A DNA stretch of 64,000 nt from JASGCP01 sp965263285 (GTDB lineage Bacteria; Bacteroidota; Bacteroidia; Chitinophagales; Chitinophagaceae), in the NCBI GenBank assembly GCA_965263285.1, contig CBDHHD010000004.1:186001-250000 (forward strand), read 5' to 3'. The notes under the pieces were generated by a model, which was given only the letters and a program-made list of their open reading frames with translations, was not told where the DNA came from and did not search any database. Shown piece by piece: positions 38,267-47,799 of the stretch. Both the position numbers and the translations under genes were made by a program. Every line of letters starts with the position of its first letter. The stretch's first letter is position 1.

Positions 38267-38671
38267 ATGAATACAACATCGGCAAATTCTTCTTTATTAA
38301 AACACGCAGAAGACAATAAAAAAGAAATTATTAAAGTAACAGTTATCTTAACTATACTTACAATCATTGAACTTATTTTAGGTTTTGTAATGATGAACTT
38401 AGCAAGAGAAAGTGTTATGCATATCTTTTTACGCGGTGTTATTGTTATTTTAATGGTAACAAAAGCATTTTATATTGTGGCTTATTTCATGCATCTTAAA
38501 CATGAGTTAAAGGCAACTATTATGACTATTGTAGTACCTTTGTTTGTATTTATTTGGTTTATTCTTACCTTCTTACTAGACGGAAATTCTTTTAGAAATA
38601 ATAGAAATAAGTATGATGAATCTTTTAAACAAGGCATTCCATTTGTTGCACCAGCAAATAAAGCTGAATAG
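38267..38671 (+). CDS. Cytochrome c oxidase subunit IV family protein
   Basis: The 134-residue protein has three hydrophobic segments (VTVILTILTIIELILGFVMM; IFLRGVIVILMVTKAFYIVAYF; IMTIVVPLFVFIWFILTFLL) and the conserved YFMHLKHE motif between the second and third. That is the small CyoD/CtaF-type subunit of aa3/caa3 oxidases. It sits directly downstream of subunit III in the usual order. Confidence 0.88.
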   Translation: MNTTSANSSLLKHAEDNKKEIIKVTVILTILTIIELILGFVMMNLARESVMHIFLRGVIVILMVTKAFYIVAYFMHLKHELKATIMTIVVPLFVFIWFILTFLLDGNSFRNNRNKYDESFKQGIPFVAPANKAE

Positions 38672-38727
38672 TAATAATAGTAATAAGAGATAATAGTTAT
38701 TTTCTTGTTTCTATTATATATTACATA

Positions 38728-39651
38728 ATGGAGGATATTCAAAATAAATTAGTGGTAGTTATATTAGGACCTACTGCTATTGGGAAAACAAGTTTAGCTA
38801 TTGATATAGCCAAATATTTTAATATAGAAATTATTTCTGCTGATTCTCGCCAATGTTTTAAAGAACTTAATGTTGGAGTGGCTAAACCTACCATAGAACA
38901 GTTACAATCTATACCTCACTATTTTATTTCGTCTCATTCTATATTAAATCATATTACAGTTGCTGATTTTGAGCAATATGCAATGTCTGTTGTGTATAAG
39001 ATATTTGAAACAAGAGACATGGTTGTGTTATCGGGAGGAACAGGTTTATATATTCAAGCATTTTGCCAAGGGATAGATTATATTCCACATGTAGATACTC
39101 ACATTATAGCTACCATTCAAAAGCAGTATCAAGTACATGGCTTGCCATGGCTACAGCATGAAGTTCGTGAAAAAGATCCTTTATATTGGGAACAAGGAGA
39201 ACAAAAAAACCCATATCGACTTATGCGTGCACTATCTGTATATATAGGAACAGGGAAATCAATTCTTCATTTTCATAAAAAAGAACCTATTAAACGGCCT
39301 TTTAAAATATGTAAAATAGGACTTAGGACTGAAAAGTCTATATTGCATGACAATATTATTAAACGAACACATGCAATGATGAAAGAAGGATTTATAGAAG
39401 AAGCAATAACACTATTGCCACATGAATATCTTAGATCATTACAAACGGTAGGATATAAAGATATTTTTGAGTATTTACATCATCGAGCTACTTATCAAAC
39501 GGCAGTAGAAAATATTATTTTGCATACAAAACAATATGCTAAACGACAATATACATGGTTTAATAAGGACAAAGACATTCAATGGTTTGATATAAGTGAG
39601 AAGGATAGTTATAAAAAGATAATAGAGGTAATAGAAAAACAATTAAAATAA
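38728..39651 (+). CDS. miaA: tRNA dimethylallyltransferase
   Basis: MiaA adds a dimethylallyl group to A37 of tRNAs reading UNN codons. The P-loop is GPTAIGKT (residues about 14-21), followed by the SADSRQ substrate motif (SGGTGLY further on), and the IYPGKSILHFHKK-like region (TGKSILHFHKKEPIK). Family length (307 residues) and C-terminal TKQYAKRQYTWF are typical. It lies 57 bp after subunit IV and may be read from the same transcript. Confidence 0.95.
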   Translation: MEDIQNKLVVVILGPTAIGKTSLAIDIAKYFNIEIISADSRQCFKELNVGVAKPTIEQLQSIPHYFISSHSILNHITVADFEQYAMSVVYKIFETRDMVVLSGGTGLYIQAFCQGIDYIPHVDTHIIATIQKQYQVHGLPWLQHEVREKDPLYWEQGEQKNPYRLMRALSVYIGTGKSILHFHKKEPIKRPFKICKIGLRTEKSILHDNIIKRTHAMMKEGFIEEAITLLPHEYLRSLQTVGYKDIFEYLHHRATYQTAVENIILHTKQYAKRQYTWFNKDKDIQWFDISEKDSYKKIIEVIEKQLK

Positions 39652-39761
39652 TGAATAGGCTATAGGTTTATTTTGTTTGATATTTATCTTAAAGTAAAAG
39701 AAAGCAAAAGAATTATTAGACAATTTTATATGCTTGTGTAAAGATGTTTTATCTTTGCATT

Positions 39762-40004
39762 ATGTCTTTAGCATCAAAAAGAAGAAAAAGATTTGCATAT
39801 ATAAAAGTTATCTATGACGGTACAATGTCAATAGTATTTCTTTGTATTGGATTTATTTTTCTTTTCTTTCATATTCGCAATTTACAACTAGATATTACTT
39901 TTAAAGTTCTTTTTGGAGTTGTATGCATTCTATATGGTTTTTTTAGAGCATATAGAGGATGGTTACATTTTAAAAAAAACATTCAATATATTGATGAAGT
40001 ATGA
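39762..40004 (+). CDS. Small membrane protein of unknown function
   Basis: An 80-residue protein with a basic start (MSLASKRRKRF), two hydrophobic segments (MSIVFLCIGFIFLFFHI; VLFGVVCILYGFFRAY) and a short tail. The frame could start at an ATG at 39744, but a TATCTTTG -7 box occupies 39750-39757, so the ATG at 39762 is preferred, which would leave almost no leader. Its stop overlaps the hemH start (ATGA), so the two are probably coupled. I do not recognise the family. Confidence 0.7.
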   Translation: MSLASKRRKRFAYIKVIYDGTMSIVFLCIGFIFLFFHIRNLQLDITFKVLFGVVCILYGFFRAYRGWLHFKKNIQYIDEV

Positions 40005-41053
40005 GTTTGAAAAAAGATACTGCTATTTTGTTTATTAATTTAGGTTCCCCATCGTTACCTACTACAAAAGAACATTGTATTTAAGTTGCATTGTATTTAA
40101 AGGAATTTTTAATGGATGAAAGGGTATTAGATATGCCTTTTCTATCTCGGTTTTTACTTGTAAATGGTATTATCGTACCTTTTAGAGCACCTAAGAGTGC
40201 TAAGAAATATAGTAGCATTTGGACTGAAGAGGGGTCACCTTTAATTGTACACACTAAGAATTTAGTAAAAAAAGTACAACAGGAAATGCCTTATCCTTGT
40301 TATTATAGTATGAGATATGGATTACCAGATGCAGAAGGAACGCTAAAAAAAATTCATACAGAGCATACATTATTAGAGCATTTAATTGTATTCCCCTTGT
40401 ACCCACATTATGCAATGAGTAGCTATGAAACAGCAATTGAACAAATAAAATCTATTCACAAAAAATATTCCTATTCCACAAAACTATCAATAGTTTTGCC
40501 TTATTATGCTTATCCGTCTTATATCAGAGCCTTGTCTCATACTATTTATCCTTATATACAAAAGCCTTATGACCATATTCTTTTTAGTTACCATGGCATT
40601 CCTGTAAGACATCTTAAGCAATGGCCATGCACAAAAGACCATTGCATGAAAAAAGAGAATTGCTGTAACGAACAATCAGCAGCACATTCCTATTGTTATT
40701 TGCATCAAGTAAAAGAAACAACAAAGCAAGTGGCTCAATACCTATCTCTTAAACAACATCAATATAGTATATCATTTCAGAGTAGGTTAGGCAATGATGC
40801 ATGGATACAACCGTATACTACACAACAATTAAAAACATTTCCATCTAAAGGTATTAAGAACTTACTAATTATTTGCCCCGCCTTTGTAAGTGACTGTTTA
40901 GAAACATTAGAAGAGATTGCTATAGAAGGTAAAGAAGATTTTTTGCATGCAGGGGGAGAGTCATTTACTATGATACCTGCCTTAAATGAAAATGAAGAAT
41001 GGATTCAATGCATACATGAATTGATTTATAAACAAATAGAGAAGCTATCATAG
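40001..41053 (+). pseudogene. hemH: Ferrochelatase gene with an in-frame stop from a 12-bp duplication
   Basis: The full frame encodes ferrochelatase, which inserts iron into protoporphyrin IX. It starts MSLKKDTAILFINLGSPSLP and continues YLKEFLMDERVLD, IVPFRAPKSAKKYSSIW, the active-site His in FSYHGIPVRHL, and FQSRLGNDAWIQPYT. At codon 28 there is an in-frame TAA (40082-40084). The 12-mer CATTGTATTTAA occurs at 40073-40084 and again at 40089-40100; removing the first copy restores TKEVALYLKEF, the expected family sequence. Downstream starts (TTG 40091, ATG 40111) would omit the first strand of the fold. So it is probably inactivated, unless translated by readthrough or the stop is an assembly error. 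Confidence 0.88.
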
Positions 41054-41097
41054 AACAATAAAAAACTATTTCATATTATGAATAGTAAGCTATTAGC

Positions 41098-41168
41098 TGG
41101 TTACATCCTTTTTTAAGGTGCTAAGAGAAATACAGTTGTAACTACTTAGTTAACTCAATAGGTTTAAT
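41098..41168 (-). repeat. Solo end of the GGCTACATC repeat family
   Basis: This is one terminus only (GGTTACATCC, TTTTTTAAGGTGCTAAGAG, then AAATACAGTTGTAACTACTT and GTTAACTCAATAGG). It matches the outer 70 bp of copy B and the outer end of copy F. The remaining bases to 41344 hold no feature that I can identify. Confidence 0.75.
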
Positions 41169-41344
41169 TAACCCAACTTGGTGAAAAAGTAGAAAAAAGC
41201 ATCAAAAATGGCTTTTTTAAGGGTTGTCAATTTTATAACGGATCTTCCTGCAAAATTTAATAATAAAATGGTAATGTAAAGATTTTATATTATTGCTTTT
41301 ATGGTTTGATTTATAGAGAGAATATAATTGTTTACAAAATGATA

Positions 41345-41764
41345 TTAATGAGCAATCATTACTGGTATTTTTGCGTGTTGTAAAATATATTTTGATACAC
41401 TACCTATAAACAAATCGTTAAATTTTGATTTGCCATGAGATCCTAATACCATTAAGTCGGCACCCCATTGATCAATTACATTTAATATAACTTCTTTTGG
41501 ATTACCTTCAACGCAAAATATAGAGAATACAGTAGAGGGGTATGCTTTTTGTATTGCCTTCATTTCATCTTCTGATTCTTTTCTAAACATGGCAAGCATG
41601 TCTTCAAAAGTGATTCCTGTGTCTATATTAGCAATAATATGGTTGTCTATTGCATTTACCAATCCTATTTCTGCATGTAATAGCTGTGCTAATTCTATTC
41701 CTTTGGTTTGTGCATTTTTAGCATTAATGCTATTGTCTACGCCGATTAATATTTTTTTGTACAT
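41345..41764 (-). CDS. Universal stress protein, UspA family
   Basis: This 139-residue single-domain Usp begins KKILIGVDNSINAKNA and has the ATP-binding motif GSHGKSKFNDLFIGSVS (G-2x-G-9x-G-S) near the C-terminus. It probably binds ATP and acts in stress survival; the precise role is not defined for the family. It lies 35 bp after the purD stop and may be the last gene on that transcript. Confidence 0.88.
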   Translation of the reverse strand: MYKKILIGVDNSINAKNAQTKGIELAQLLHAEIGLVNAIDNHIIANIDTGITFEDMLAMFRKESEDEMKAIQKAYPSTVFSIFCVEGNPKEVILNVIDQWGADLMVLGSHGKSKFNDLFIGSVSKYILQHAKIPVMIAH

Positions 41765-41799
41765 ATATGTAATATATTATGGTTTGCAAGTTACATATT

Positions 41800-43050
41800 T
41801 TATTCTAATTTTTCACCGATATCTTTTCTGTAAAATAGACCTCCTGAGTGAATTTGATTAATTCTTTGATAGGCTTTTTTTCTGCTTTCTGCAAATGTAT
41901 GTTCTAGTCCATATATAAATAAGACTCGTCCTCCTATATTAACTATTTGTCGATCTTGCAACATACTTGTTCCCATGTGAAATAGACCTTCTGATATATT
42001 TTCTACCCCTCGTATAATTACATTCTTTGTAATTTCGTTAGGGTATCCAATTGATGCCATTACAACACCTAAACACACTTTTGAAGACCATTTCATTTCA
42101 GGTGGTTTTTTAGCTAATACATCTAGTATATGTTGAATTAAATCAGTTTCTAACCTTGGCAATAGCACTTCTGTTTCAGGATCTCCAAAGCGCACATTAA
42201 ATTCAATGACTTTTACTCCATGAGGAGTAACCATCATTCCACCATATAAGACACCTATAAATGGTTTGCCTTCAGTTTGCATTGCTTTAGCGGTGGGTTT
42301 CATAATATTTTCTACAGCATAGTCATAATCTATTTGGGATATAGAGGGAACAGGTGAGTAGGCCCCCATTCCACCGGTATTACCTCCTTTGTCTTGGTCA
42401 AATGCCCGTTTATAGTCTTTTGCAGCAGGAAGCGGGTATACTTCGGTCCCATTTACAAATGCGATGAGAGAGAATTCTTCGCCTTCCATATAATCTTCTA
42501 TAACTACTTTAGTATTTTTAGATCCAAATTTTTTGTCAATAAGTACATGTTTGCAAGCCGTTAGTGCCTGTTCTAATGATTTTGCTACTACCACGCCCTT
42601 GCCTGCTGCTAATCCGTCAGCTTTAATAACGATAGGTATTTTACTTTTTTCTAAAAATATTTTTGCTTCATCATAGTTATTAAAAATATGATAATCTGCT
42701 GTAGGGATATTGTGTTTTTTTAATAGTGCTTTCATAAAAGCTTTACTTCCTTCTAACTGTGCGGCATCCTTAGATGGACCAAAGATGGTTAATTCATGTT
42801 CTATAAATACATCTACAATTCCTTTTACCAAAGGTATTTCAGGTCCTACGATGGTTAGGTCTATCTTTTGTTCTTTAGCAAAATCGGCAATGGTGTGAAT
42901 GTCTTCTTCTTGTATATTAACAAGTTCAGCATATTTTTTCATGCCTATATTGCCGGGGAGTGCAAAAATTTTTGTTACAAGAGGAGATTGTGCTATTTTC
43001 CATACAAGTGCATTTTCTCTTCCTCCTTTACCAATAACGAGTACTTTCAT
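41800..43050 (-). CDS. purD: Phosphoribosylamine-glycine ligase
   Basis: GARS joins glycine to phosphoribosylamine in purine synthesis. The 416-residue ATP-grasp enzyme has VLVIGKGGRENALVWKI at the N-terminus, GPEIPLVKGI, KADGLAAGKGVVVA (about residue 143), NTGGMGAYSP and EFNVRFGDPETEVLLPRL. It is the fourth gene of the purF-purM-purN-purD operon; its start is 8 bp from the purN stop. Confidence 0.95.
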   Translation of the reverse strand: MKVLVIGKGGRENALVWKIAQSPLVTKIFALPGNIGMKKYAELVNIQEEDIHTIADFAKEQKIDLTIVGPEIPLVKGIVDVFIEHELTIFGPSKDAAQLEGSKAFMKALLKKHNIPTADYHIFNNYDEAKIFLEKSKIPIVIKADGLAAGKGVVVAKSLEQALTACKHVLIDKKFGSKNTKVVIEDYMEGEEFSLIAFVNGTEVYPLPAAKDYKRAFDQDKGGNTGGMGAYSPVPSISQIDYDYAVENIMKPTAKAMQTEGKPFIGVLYGGMMVTPHGVKVIEFNVRFGDPETEVLLPRLETDLIQHILDVLAKKPPEMKWSSKVCLGVVMASIGYPNEITKNVIIRGVENISEGLFHMGTSMLQDRQIVNIGGRVLFIYGLEHTFAESRKKAYQRINQIHSGGLFYRKDIGEKLE

Positions 43051-43058
43051 TGTTTTGA

Positions 43059-43646
43059 TTATTTAGTTAATGAAGTAAAAATTTTTTGTAATGTATTAAT
43101 ATATAAAGTATGTTCTATTTGTTGTAATGATTTTTTAATTGTTTCATAAGTGTCATGGGGTTGAATTTCGTACGCTTTTTGTTCTAAAATAGGCCCTGTG
43201 TCTATCCCTTCATTTACAATATGAGAGGTAACGCCTGTTATCTTTACGCCATATTGGATAGCTTGTTGTATAGCATCTTTGCCGGGGAAGGCAGGTAGTA
43301 GTGAAGGATGAATATTAATAATTTTATTTTTAAATGAGGTTAATAAGGTAGAACCAATAATACGCATGTATCCCGCTAGTATAAGCCATTCTACATTTTG
43401 TTTTTTTAGGTGCTGTAAGATATATGTTTCATATATTGTTTTGTAAGCATATTGAGAAAAAGGCACTATCAAACAAGGTATTTTTCTATCTGTTGCCTTT
43501 TCAATTGCTTTACAATGTGGTTGGTCGGTAATTAGGCATGTTAATAGAGCTGATATTTTATTTTGATCTATTGCATCGGCAATAGCAGCGAAGTTAGTTC
43601 CTTCTCCTGAAGCAAAAATAGCAATATGAGGTTTGTTATTTGTCAT
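43059..43646 (-). CDS. purN: Phosphoribosylglycinamide formyltransferase
   Basis: The 195-residue GART enzyme uses 10-formyl-THF to formylate GAR. Signatures are IAIFASGEGTNFAAI at the start, LAGYMRIIGSTLL, INIHPSLLPAFPG with the catalytic Asn-His-Asp set, and VTSHIVNEGIDTGPI. It is third in the purine operon; the gap to purM is 5 bp. Confidence 0.94.
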   Translation of the reverse strand: MTNNKPHIAIFASGEGTNFAAIADAIDQNKISALLTCLITDQPHCKAIEKATDRKIPCLIVPFSQYAYKTIYETYILQHLKKQNVEWLILAGYMRIIGSTLLTSFKNKIINIHPSLLPAFPGKDAIQQAIQYGVKITGVTSHIVNEGIDTGPILEQKAYEIQPHDTYETIKKSLQQIEHTLYINTLQKIFTSLTK

Positions 43647-43651
43647 GCTTA

Positions 43652-44689
43652 TTATACAATTTTTACACCGAGTGTACTGGTTACTTCACCCATCCAAATA
43701 GGCTTTTGCTGCTCATGTAATAATGTATTAAAAATATAGTCTGATTTGTTTTTGTCTACAATGATCACCATTCCTATACCTTGGTTAAACACATTAAAGC
43801 AGGTTGAGTCATCCAATTTACCTAATTGTTGTAATAGGGTTAAAATAGGCAATTGTGGTAGATTCTTTTTTTCAATTGTAATGCCCATATTGTTAGGCAA
43901 ACATCGAGGTATATTTTCATAAAATCCTCCTCCTGTAATATGTGCTATTCCATGTATATGCCCTTGATACTGGCGCAATAGTGACAATATTGGCTTTACA
44001 TATATAACGGTGGGGGTAAGGAGTGCTTCTCCAATGGTACATTGGAGTTCTGCGTAATATGTGCTTAGAGGTATCTGATGGTCTTTATGAACAATTTTTC
44101 GCACTAATGAAAAACCATTTGAATGAACCCCACTAGATGGAAGCCCTATGGCTATATCTCCTATTTGTACTTGGCTTGTATGAATAATTTCGTCTTTTTC
44201 TATTACACCTGTAGCATAGCCTGCTAAATCGTAATGTCCAACGGGATATACATCAGGCATTTCAGCAGTTTCTCCTCCAATGAGGGAGCAGTTGGCCATT
44301 TGGCACCCTGTAGCTACTCCTTTTACAATAGATTCTATTTGTGCAGGATTGTTTTTATTTACGGCTATATAATCTAAAAAGAATAAAGGTTCTGCACCCT
44401 GTACTACTACATCATTAACCGACATGGCTACCAAATCGATTCCAATTGTGTCATGTTTATCCATTTCAATGGCGATTAATAATTTAGTGCCCACACCATC
44501 TGTGCCACTCACTAATACAGGCTTCTTGTAAGAGAGAGAGGAGAGATCAAATAATCCCCCAAAAGATCCAATATCTCCCATACTACCTTTTCGTTTGGTT
44601 GCATGTACATGGGGTTTTATACGGCGTACTACATCATAACCTGCTTCTAAATCAACTCCTGCTTGTTTGTATTGTTCACTCATAATCAT
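43652..44689 (-). CDS. purM: Phosphoribosylformylglycinamidine cyclo-ligase
   Basis: AIR synthetase of 345 residues. The GAGGDI-like beginning is GVDLEAGYDVVRRIKPHV, with SGTDGVGTKLLIA, NDVVVQGAEPLFFLDY, GCQMANCSLIGGETAEMPDVYP and GLPSSGVHSNGFSLVRKI. It closes the imidazole ring. An ATG at 44683 (MSEQYKQ) is an equally good start, six bases in. It starts 3 bp after the purF stop. Confidence 0.95.
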   Translation of the reverse strand: MIMSEQYKQAGVDLEAGYDVVRRIKPHVHATKRKGSMGDIGSFGGLFDLSSLSYKKPVLVSGTDGVGTKLLIAIEMDKHDTIGIDLVAMSVNDVVVQGAEPLFFLDYIAVNKNNPAQIESIVKGVATGCQMANCSLIGGETAEMPDVYPVGHYDLAGYATGVIEKDEIIHTSQVQIGDIAIGLPSSGVHSNGFSLVRKIVHKDHQIPLSTYYAELQCTIGEALLTPTVIYVKPILSLLRQYQGHIHGIAHITGGGFYENIPRCLPNNMGITIEKKNLPQLPILTLLQQLGKLDDSTCFNVFNQGIGMVIIVDKNKSDYIFNTLLHEQQKPIWMGEVTSTLGVKIV

Positions 44690-44692
44690 ATT

Positions 44693-46105
44693 TTAATTTT
44701 GTATTTCTTTTGCATATTCAGAAGGGGTCTTAGTAAGATATTTTCCATTAAAACATGTGGTGCATATTTTAGTATTTGTAGATAAAGCAAAATGCCGAAT
44801 GGCTTTTTCTAAATTTTCTTCCGATAAAAACTCAAGAGAATCAGCTTTCAAATAATCACACACTTCTTTGGGTGTTTTATTATGACTAATTAATTCTTTA
44901 TAAGTAGAGATATCTACCCCATAATGACAAGGGTGTTTTAATTGCGGTGATGCAATACGAACATGTACTTCTTTGGCATCCATTTTTCGTAGAAGTCTAA
45001 CTATTTTCCTCATGGTTGTTCCTCTTACAATAGAGTCATCTAGGACAATGACTCTTTTATTTTTGATAATGGATCGTACTGCAGAGAGCTTTAAATCAAC
45101 TGCTCTATCTCTTAATTCTTGGGAAGGCTCTATAAAAGTTCTTCCTACATATTTATTTTTAACAAGCCCCATTTCTAAGGGTATATTACTTTTTTCTGAA
45201 TAGCCCATTGCAGCGCTAGTAGAAGAATCAGGTACGGCTATAACGATATCCGCTTCAACGGGAGATTGTTCTGATAATATAGCACCAGAGTGTTTTCTAA
45301 AAGCATGAACATTAATATCTTCAATATCGCTATCTGGCCTTGAGAAATAGATGTATTCCATAGCACAAATGTTGAGAGAAGGGTAGGGTGTATATGGTGT
45401 TTTAGTAATACCTGCTTCTGACATTTGAAATATCTCTCCAGGTGCTACATTCCCTTCTAATTTAGCGCCAATACTATCTAAGGCGCAAGATTCGCTTGCT
45501 ACAACTATCGTATTGTCATTTAGTCTTCCATAACATAATGGACGAAAGCCAAGCTTATCGCGCATGGCAAAAATTTTGTATTTGGTAATAAGGAGAAATG
45601 AAAAGGCACCATCTATTTTTAATAAGGCACTTTTAATTACTTCCAATCTATCTTCTTCTAAGTCTTTTCCTTTTTTTACTAGGTGAGCAATAATTTCCGA
45701 GTCTGAAGTAGAATGAAAAAGATGCCCTTTGTATTCTAATTCTTTTTTTAACACATCAGAATTGGTTAAATTACCATTATGGCATACGGCGAAGTCTCCT
45801 GTATGGTGACGAAATAAAAAGGGTTGTACATTTTCTATCCCACAACCGCCGAAAGTTTTATAGCGTACATGCCCAATGGCTAAGGATCCTTTTAGGCTAT
45901 TTAATTTTTCTTTATTGTCAAATACATTACTCACTAAACCTTCTCCAAGTACTTTATATAGTTGTTGTCCATCGCTGCTTACAATTCCAGCACCTTCTTG
46001 TCCTCTGTGTTGTAATGAACGAAGCCCATAATATACTAATTCTGCAGCATTAGGATGATTAAATACACCCATTACGCCACATTCTTCATGTATTCCTTTT
46101 TCCAA
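44693..46105 (-). CDS. purF: Amidophosphoribosyltransferase, Bacillus type with Fe-S cysteines
   Basis: PurF converts PRPP and glutamine to phosphoribosylamine, the first committed purine step. The catalytic Cys lies in HEECGVMGVFNHP after a short propeptide, and the glutaminase motif includes YYGLRSLQHRGQEGAG. The PRPP motif is VIVLDDSIVRGTTM. Cys residues in NICAMEYIYFSRP, HPCHYGVD and ICTTCFNGKY line up with the 4Fe-4S ligands of the Bacillus enzyme. No ATG precedes the Cys. TTG at 46105, after an A-rich run, gives an eight-residue propeptide; TTG at 46135 is the alternative. A TACTTTTG box lies at 46147-46154. Confidence 0.92.
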   Translation of the reverse strand: MEKGIHEECGVMGVFNHPNAAELVYYGLRSLQHRGQEGAGIVSSDGQQLYKVLGEGLVSNVFDNKEKLNSLKGSLAIGHVRYKTFGGCGIENVQPFLFRHHTGDFAVCHNGNLTNSDVLKKELEYKGHLFHSTSDSEIIAHLVKKGKDLEEDRLEVIKSALLKIDGAFSFLLITKYKIFAMRDKLGFRPLCYGRLNDNTIVVASESCALDSIGAKLEGNVAPGEIFQMSEAGITKTPYTPYPSLNICAMEYIYFSRPDSDIEDINVHAFRKHSGAILSEQSPVEADIVIAVPDSSTSAAMGYSEKSNIPLEMGLVKNKYVGRTFIEPSQELRDRAVDLKLSAVRSIIKNKRVIVLDDSIVRGTTMRKIVRLLRKMDAKEVHVRIASPQLKHPCHYGVDISTYKELISHNKTPKEVCDYLKADSLEFLSEENLEKAIRHFALSTNTKICTTCFNGKYLTKTPSEYAKEIQN

Positions 46106-46370
46106 TTTTTTTAGTTTTATAAGCCAATATAACAAAAAATCTTATACAAAAGTATTTATTTTTATTGAATCTAAATAAAATCATTATAAAATATTTTTTG
46201 TAATGATTTAAATCACAATTTTGTAGTTAAAGAATGTTTAAAAATTACAAAGGTTATACTCATATCATAAGGTTAGCTGTAGCTATGGTAAAGATAATTT
46301 ATTAGCATTAGTACGAAGATGTATACATTTGCATTACATTTTATTTTTTATTTTTTTAACTATATGTATT

Positions 46371-47747
46371 ATGCCATTTATTATTAATCCAGCAACAGAA
46401 GAAGTGGTTCGTAATATTACATTTGATACTGAAAAAGAGATACAAAAGAAATATGACATATTGAAAAGAGGACAGTTAGCTTGGCAAACTGTTCCGCTTA
46501 AAGAACGAATAAGTAAACTCTTAAAATTAAATGATTATTTTTTACAGCATGCAGATAGATTAGCTTCTATTTTAACAAGAGATATGGGAAAGCCTATTAA
46601 ACAAGCCAAAGCAGAAATTATTTCAAATGAGAGAACAATTCATTGGTTATGTGCACATGCAGAGCAATACCTATCAGATGAAGAAATGGATAAGAATAAT
46701 TTATTTTCTTATATGATAAGATATGAGCCATTGGGTGTAATTGGCAATATATCTGCTTGGAATTTTCCTTATTTTATAGGCACGAATGTATGGGTGGCTG
46801 CTTTATTAGCAGGAAATGCTGTTTTATATAAACCTTCTGAATATGTGATTGAAACAGGAGAGGAAATAGCAAAAGCTTTTTATGCAGTGGGAATCCCACC
46901 TAATGTGTTTCAAATGGTTATTGGAGATGGAGTTGTAGGCAAATTATTGTTAGACTTGCCATTAGATGGATATTTTTTTACAGGTTCTTCTAAAGTAGGC
47001 AAACAAATATTTACGCAAGTTGCTTCTCGTATGGTTCCTTGTCAAGTAGAACTAGGGGGTAAAGATCCTGTATATGTTACCGAAGACATAGATCATATAA
47101 AACAAGTAGTAGCCAAAGTGGCAGATGGTTGTTTTTTTAATACCGGACAAAGCTGTTGTTCAGTAGAAAGATTATATGTACATGAAAAAATATATGATCA
47201 ATTTGAAAAGGAGTTTGTAAAAGAAGTAGCAAGTTTTAAAGTAGGAGATCCATTAAACGAAGATGTGTATATAGGCCCTTTATCTCGATCAGAACAAATA
47301 AAGGTATTAGAGAATCAAGTAGCCGATGCACTATCAAAGGGAGCCACTTTGCTTTGTGGGGGTAAAAGACTAGATAGAAAGGGGTTTTTCTTTGCGCCTA
47401 CCGTTATTACTAATGTATCGCATGATATGTTGATTATGCAAGAAGAGTCTTTTGGTCCTATTATTGGTATAATGAAAGTGCGTAATGATGAGGAAGCACT
47501 TAGTAAAATGGCCGATACCGTTTACGGACTTACAGCAAGTGTTTATTCAAATAATAAAGAGAGAGCCATGCATATATTGTCTCAATTAAATACTGGTACT
47601 GCTTATTGGAATTGTTGTGATAGTGTAAATCCTTCTGTGCCATGGGCAGGCAGAAAGCAGTCTGGATTTGGTTGTACTTTATCTTATCAAGGACTTCGAG
47701 CATTTACAAAACATAAGTCATATCAATTAAAGAGTAAAGTAGATTAG
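46371..47747 (+). CDS. NAD(P)-dependent aldehyde dehydrogenase (succinate-semialdehyde type)
   Basis: This 458-residue ALDH superfamily enzyme starts MPFIINPATEEVV; the upstream frame (to a TTG at 46329) is not homologous. Cofactor and catalytic features are GVIGNISAWNFPYFIG, KPSEYV, FTGSSKVGKQI, the base Glu in VELGGKDPVYV and the nucleophile Cys in NTGQSCCSVERLY. The nearest match I know is succinate-semialdehyde or related short-chain dehydrogenases, but the substrate is not certain. A TACATTTG box lies at 46324-46331. It is divergent from purF. Confidence 0.85.
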   Translation: MPFIINPATEEVVRNITFDTEKEIQKKYDILKRGQLAWQTVPLKERISKLLKLNDYFLQHADRLASILTRDMGKPIKQAKAEIISNERTIHWLCAHAEQYLSDEEMDKNNLFSYMIRYEPLGVIGNISAWNFPYFIGTNVWVAALLAGNAVLYKPSEYVIETGEEIAKAFYAVGIPPNVFQMVIGDGVVGKLLLDLPLDGYFFTGSSKVGKQIFTQVASRMVPCQVELGGKDPVYVTEDIDHIKQVVAKVADGCFFNTGQSCCSVERLYVHEKIYDQFEKEFVKEVASFKVGDPLNEDVYIGPLSRSEQIKVLENQVADALSKGATLLCGGKRLDRKGFFFAPTVITNVSHDMLIMQEESFGPIIGIMKVRNDEEALSKMADTVYGLTASVYSNNKERAMHILSQLNTGTAYWNCCDSVNPSVPWAGRKQSGFGCTLSYQGLRAFTKHKSYQLKSKVD

Positions 47748-47799
47748 ATCATATAGATTGCATGTTTTTATATTTGTTTTTAAATGGATTTGTTTTTTT

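Noticed and set aside
40091..41053. Ferrochelatase starting at TTG 40091 as an intact gene
   Set aside because: It would lack the first beta strand (ILFINLGSP). The upstream frame with ATG 40001 encodes exactly that part, showing an interrupted gene rather than a short one.
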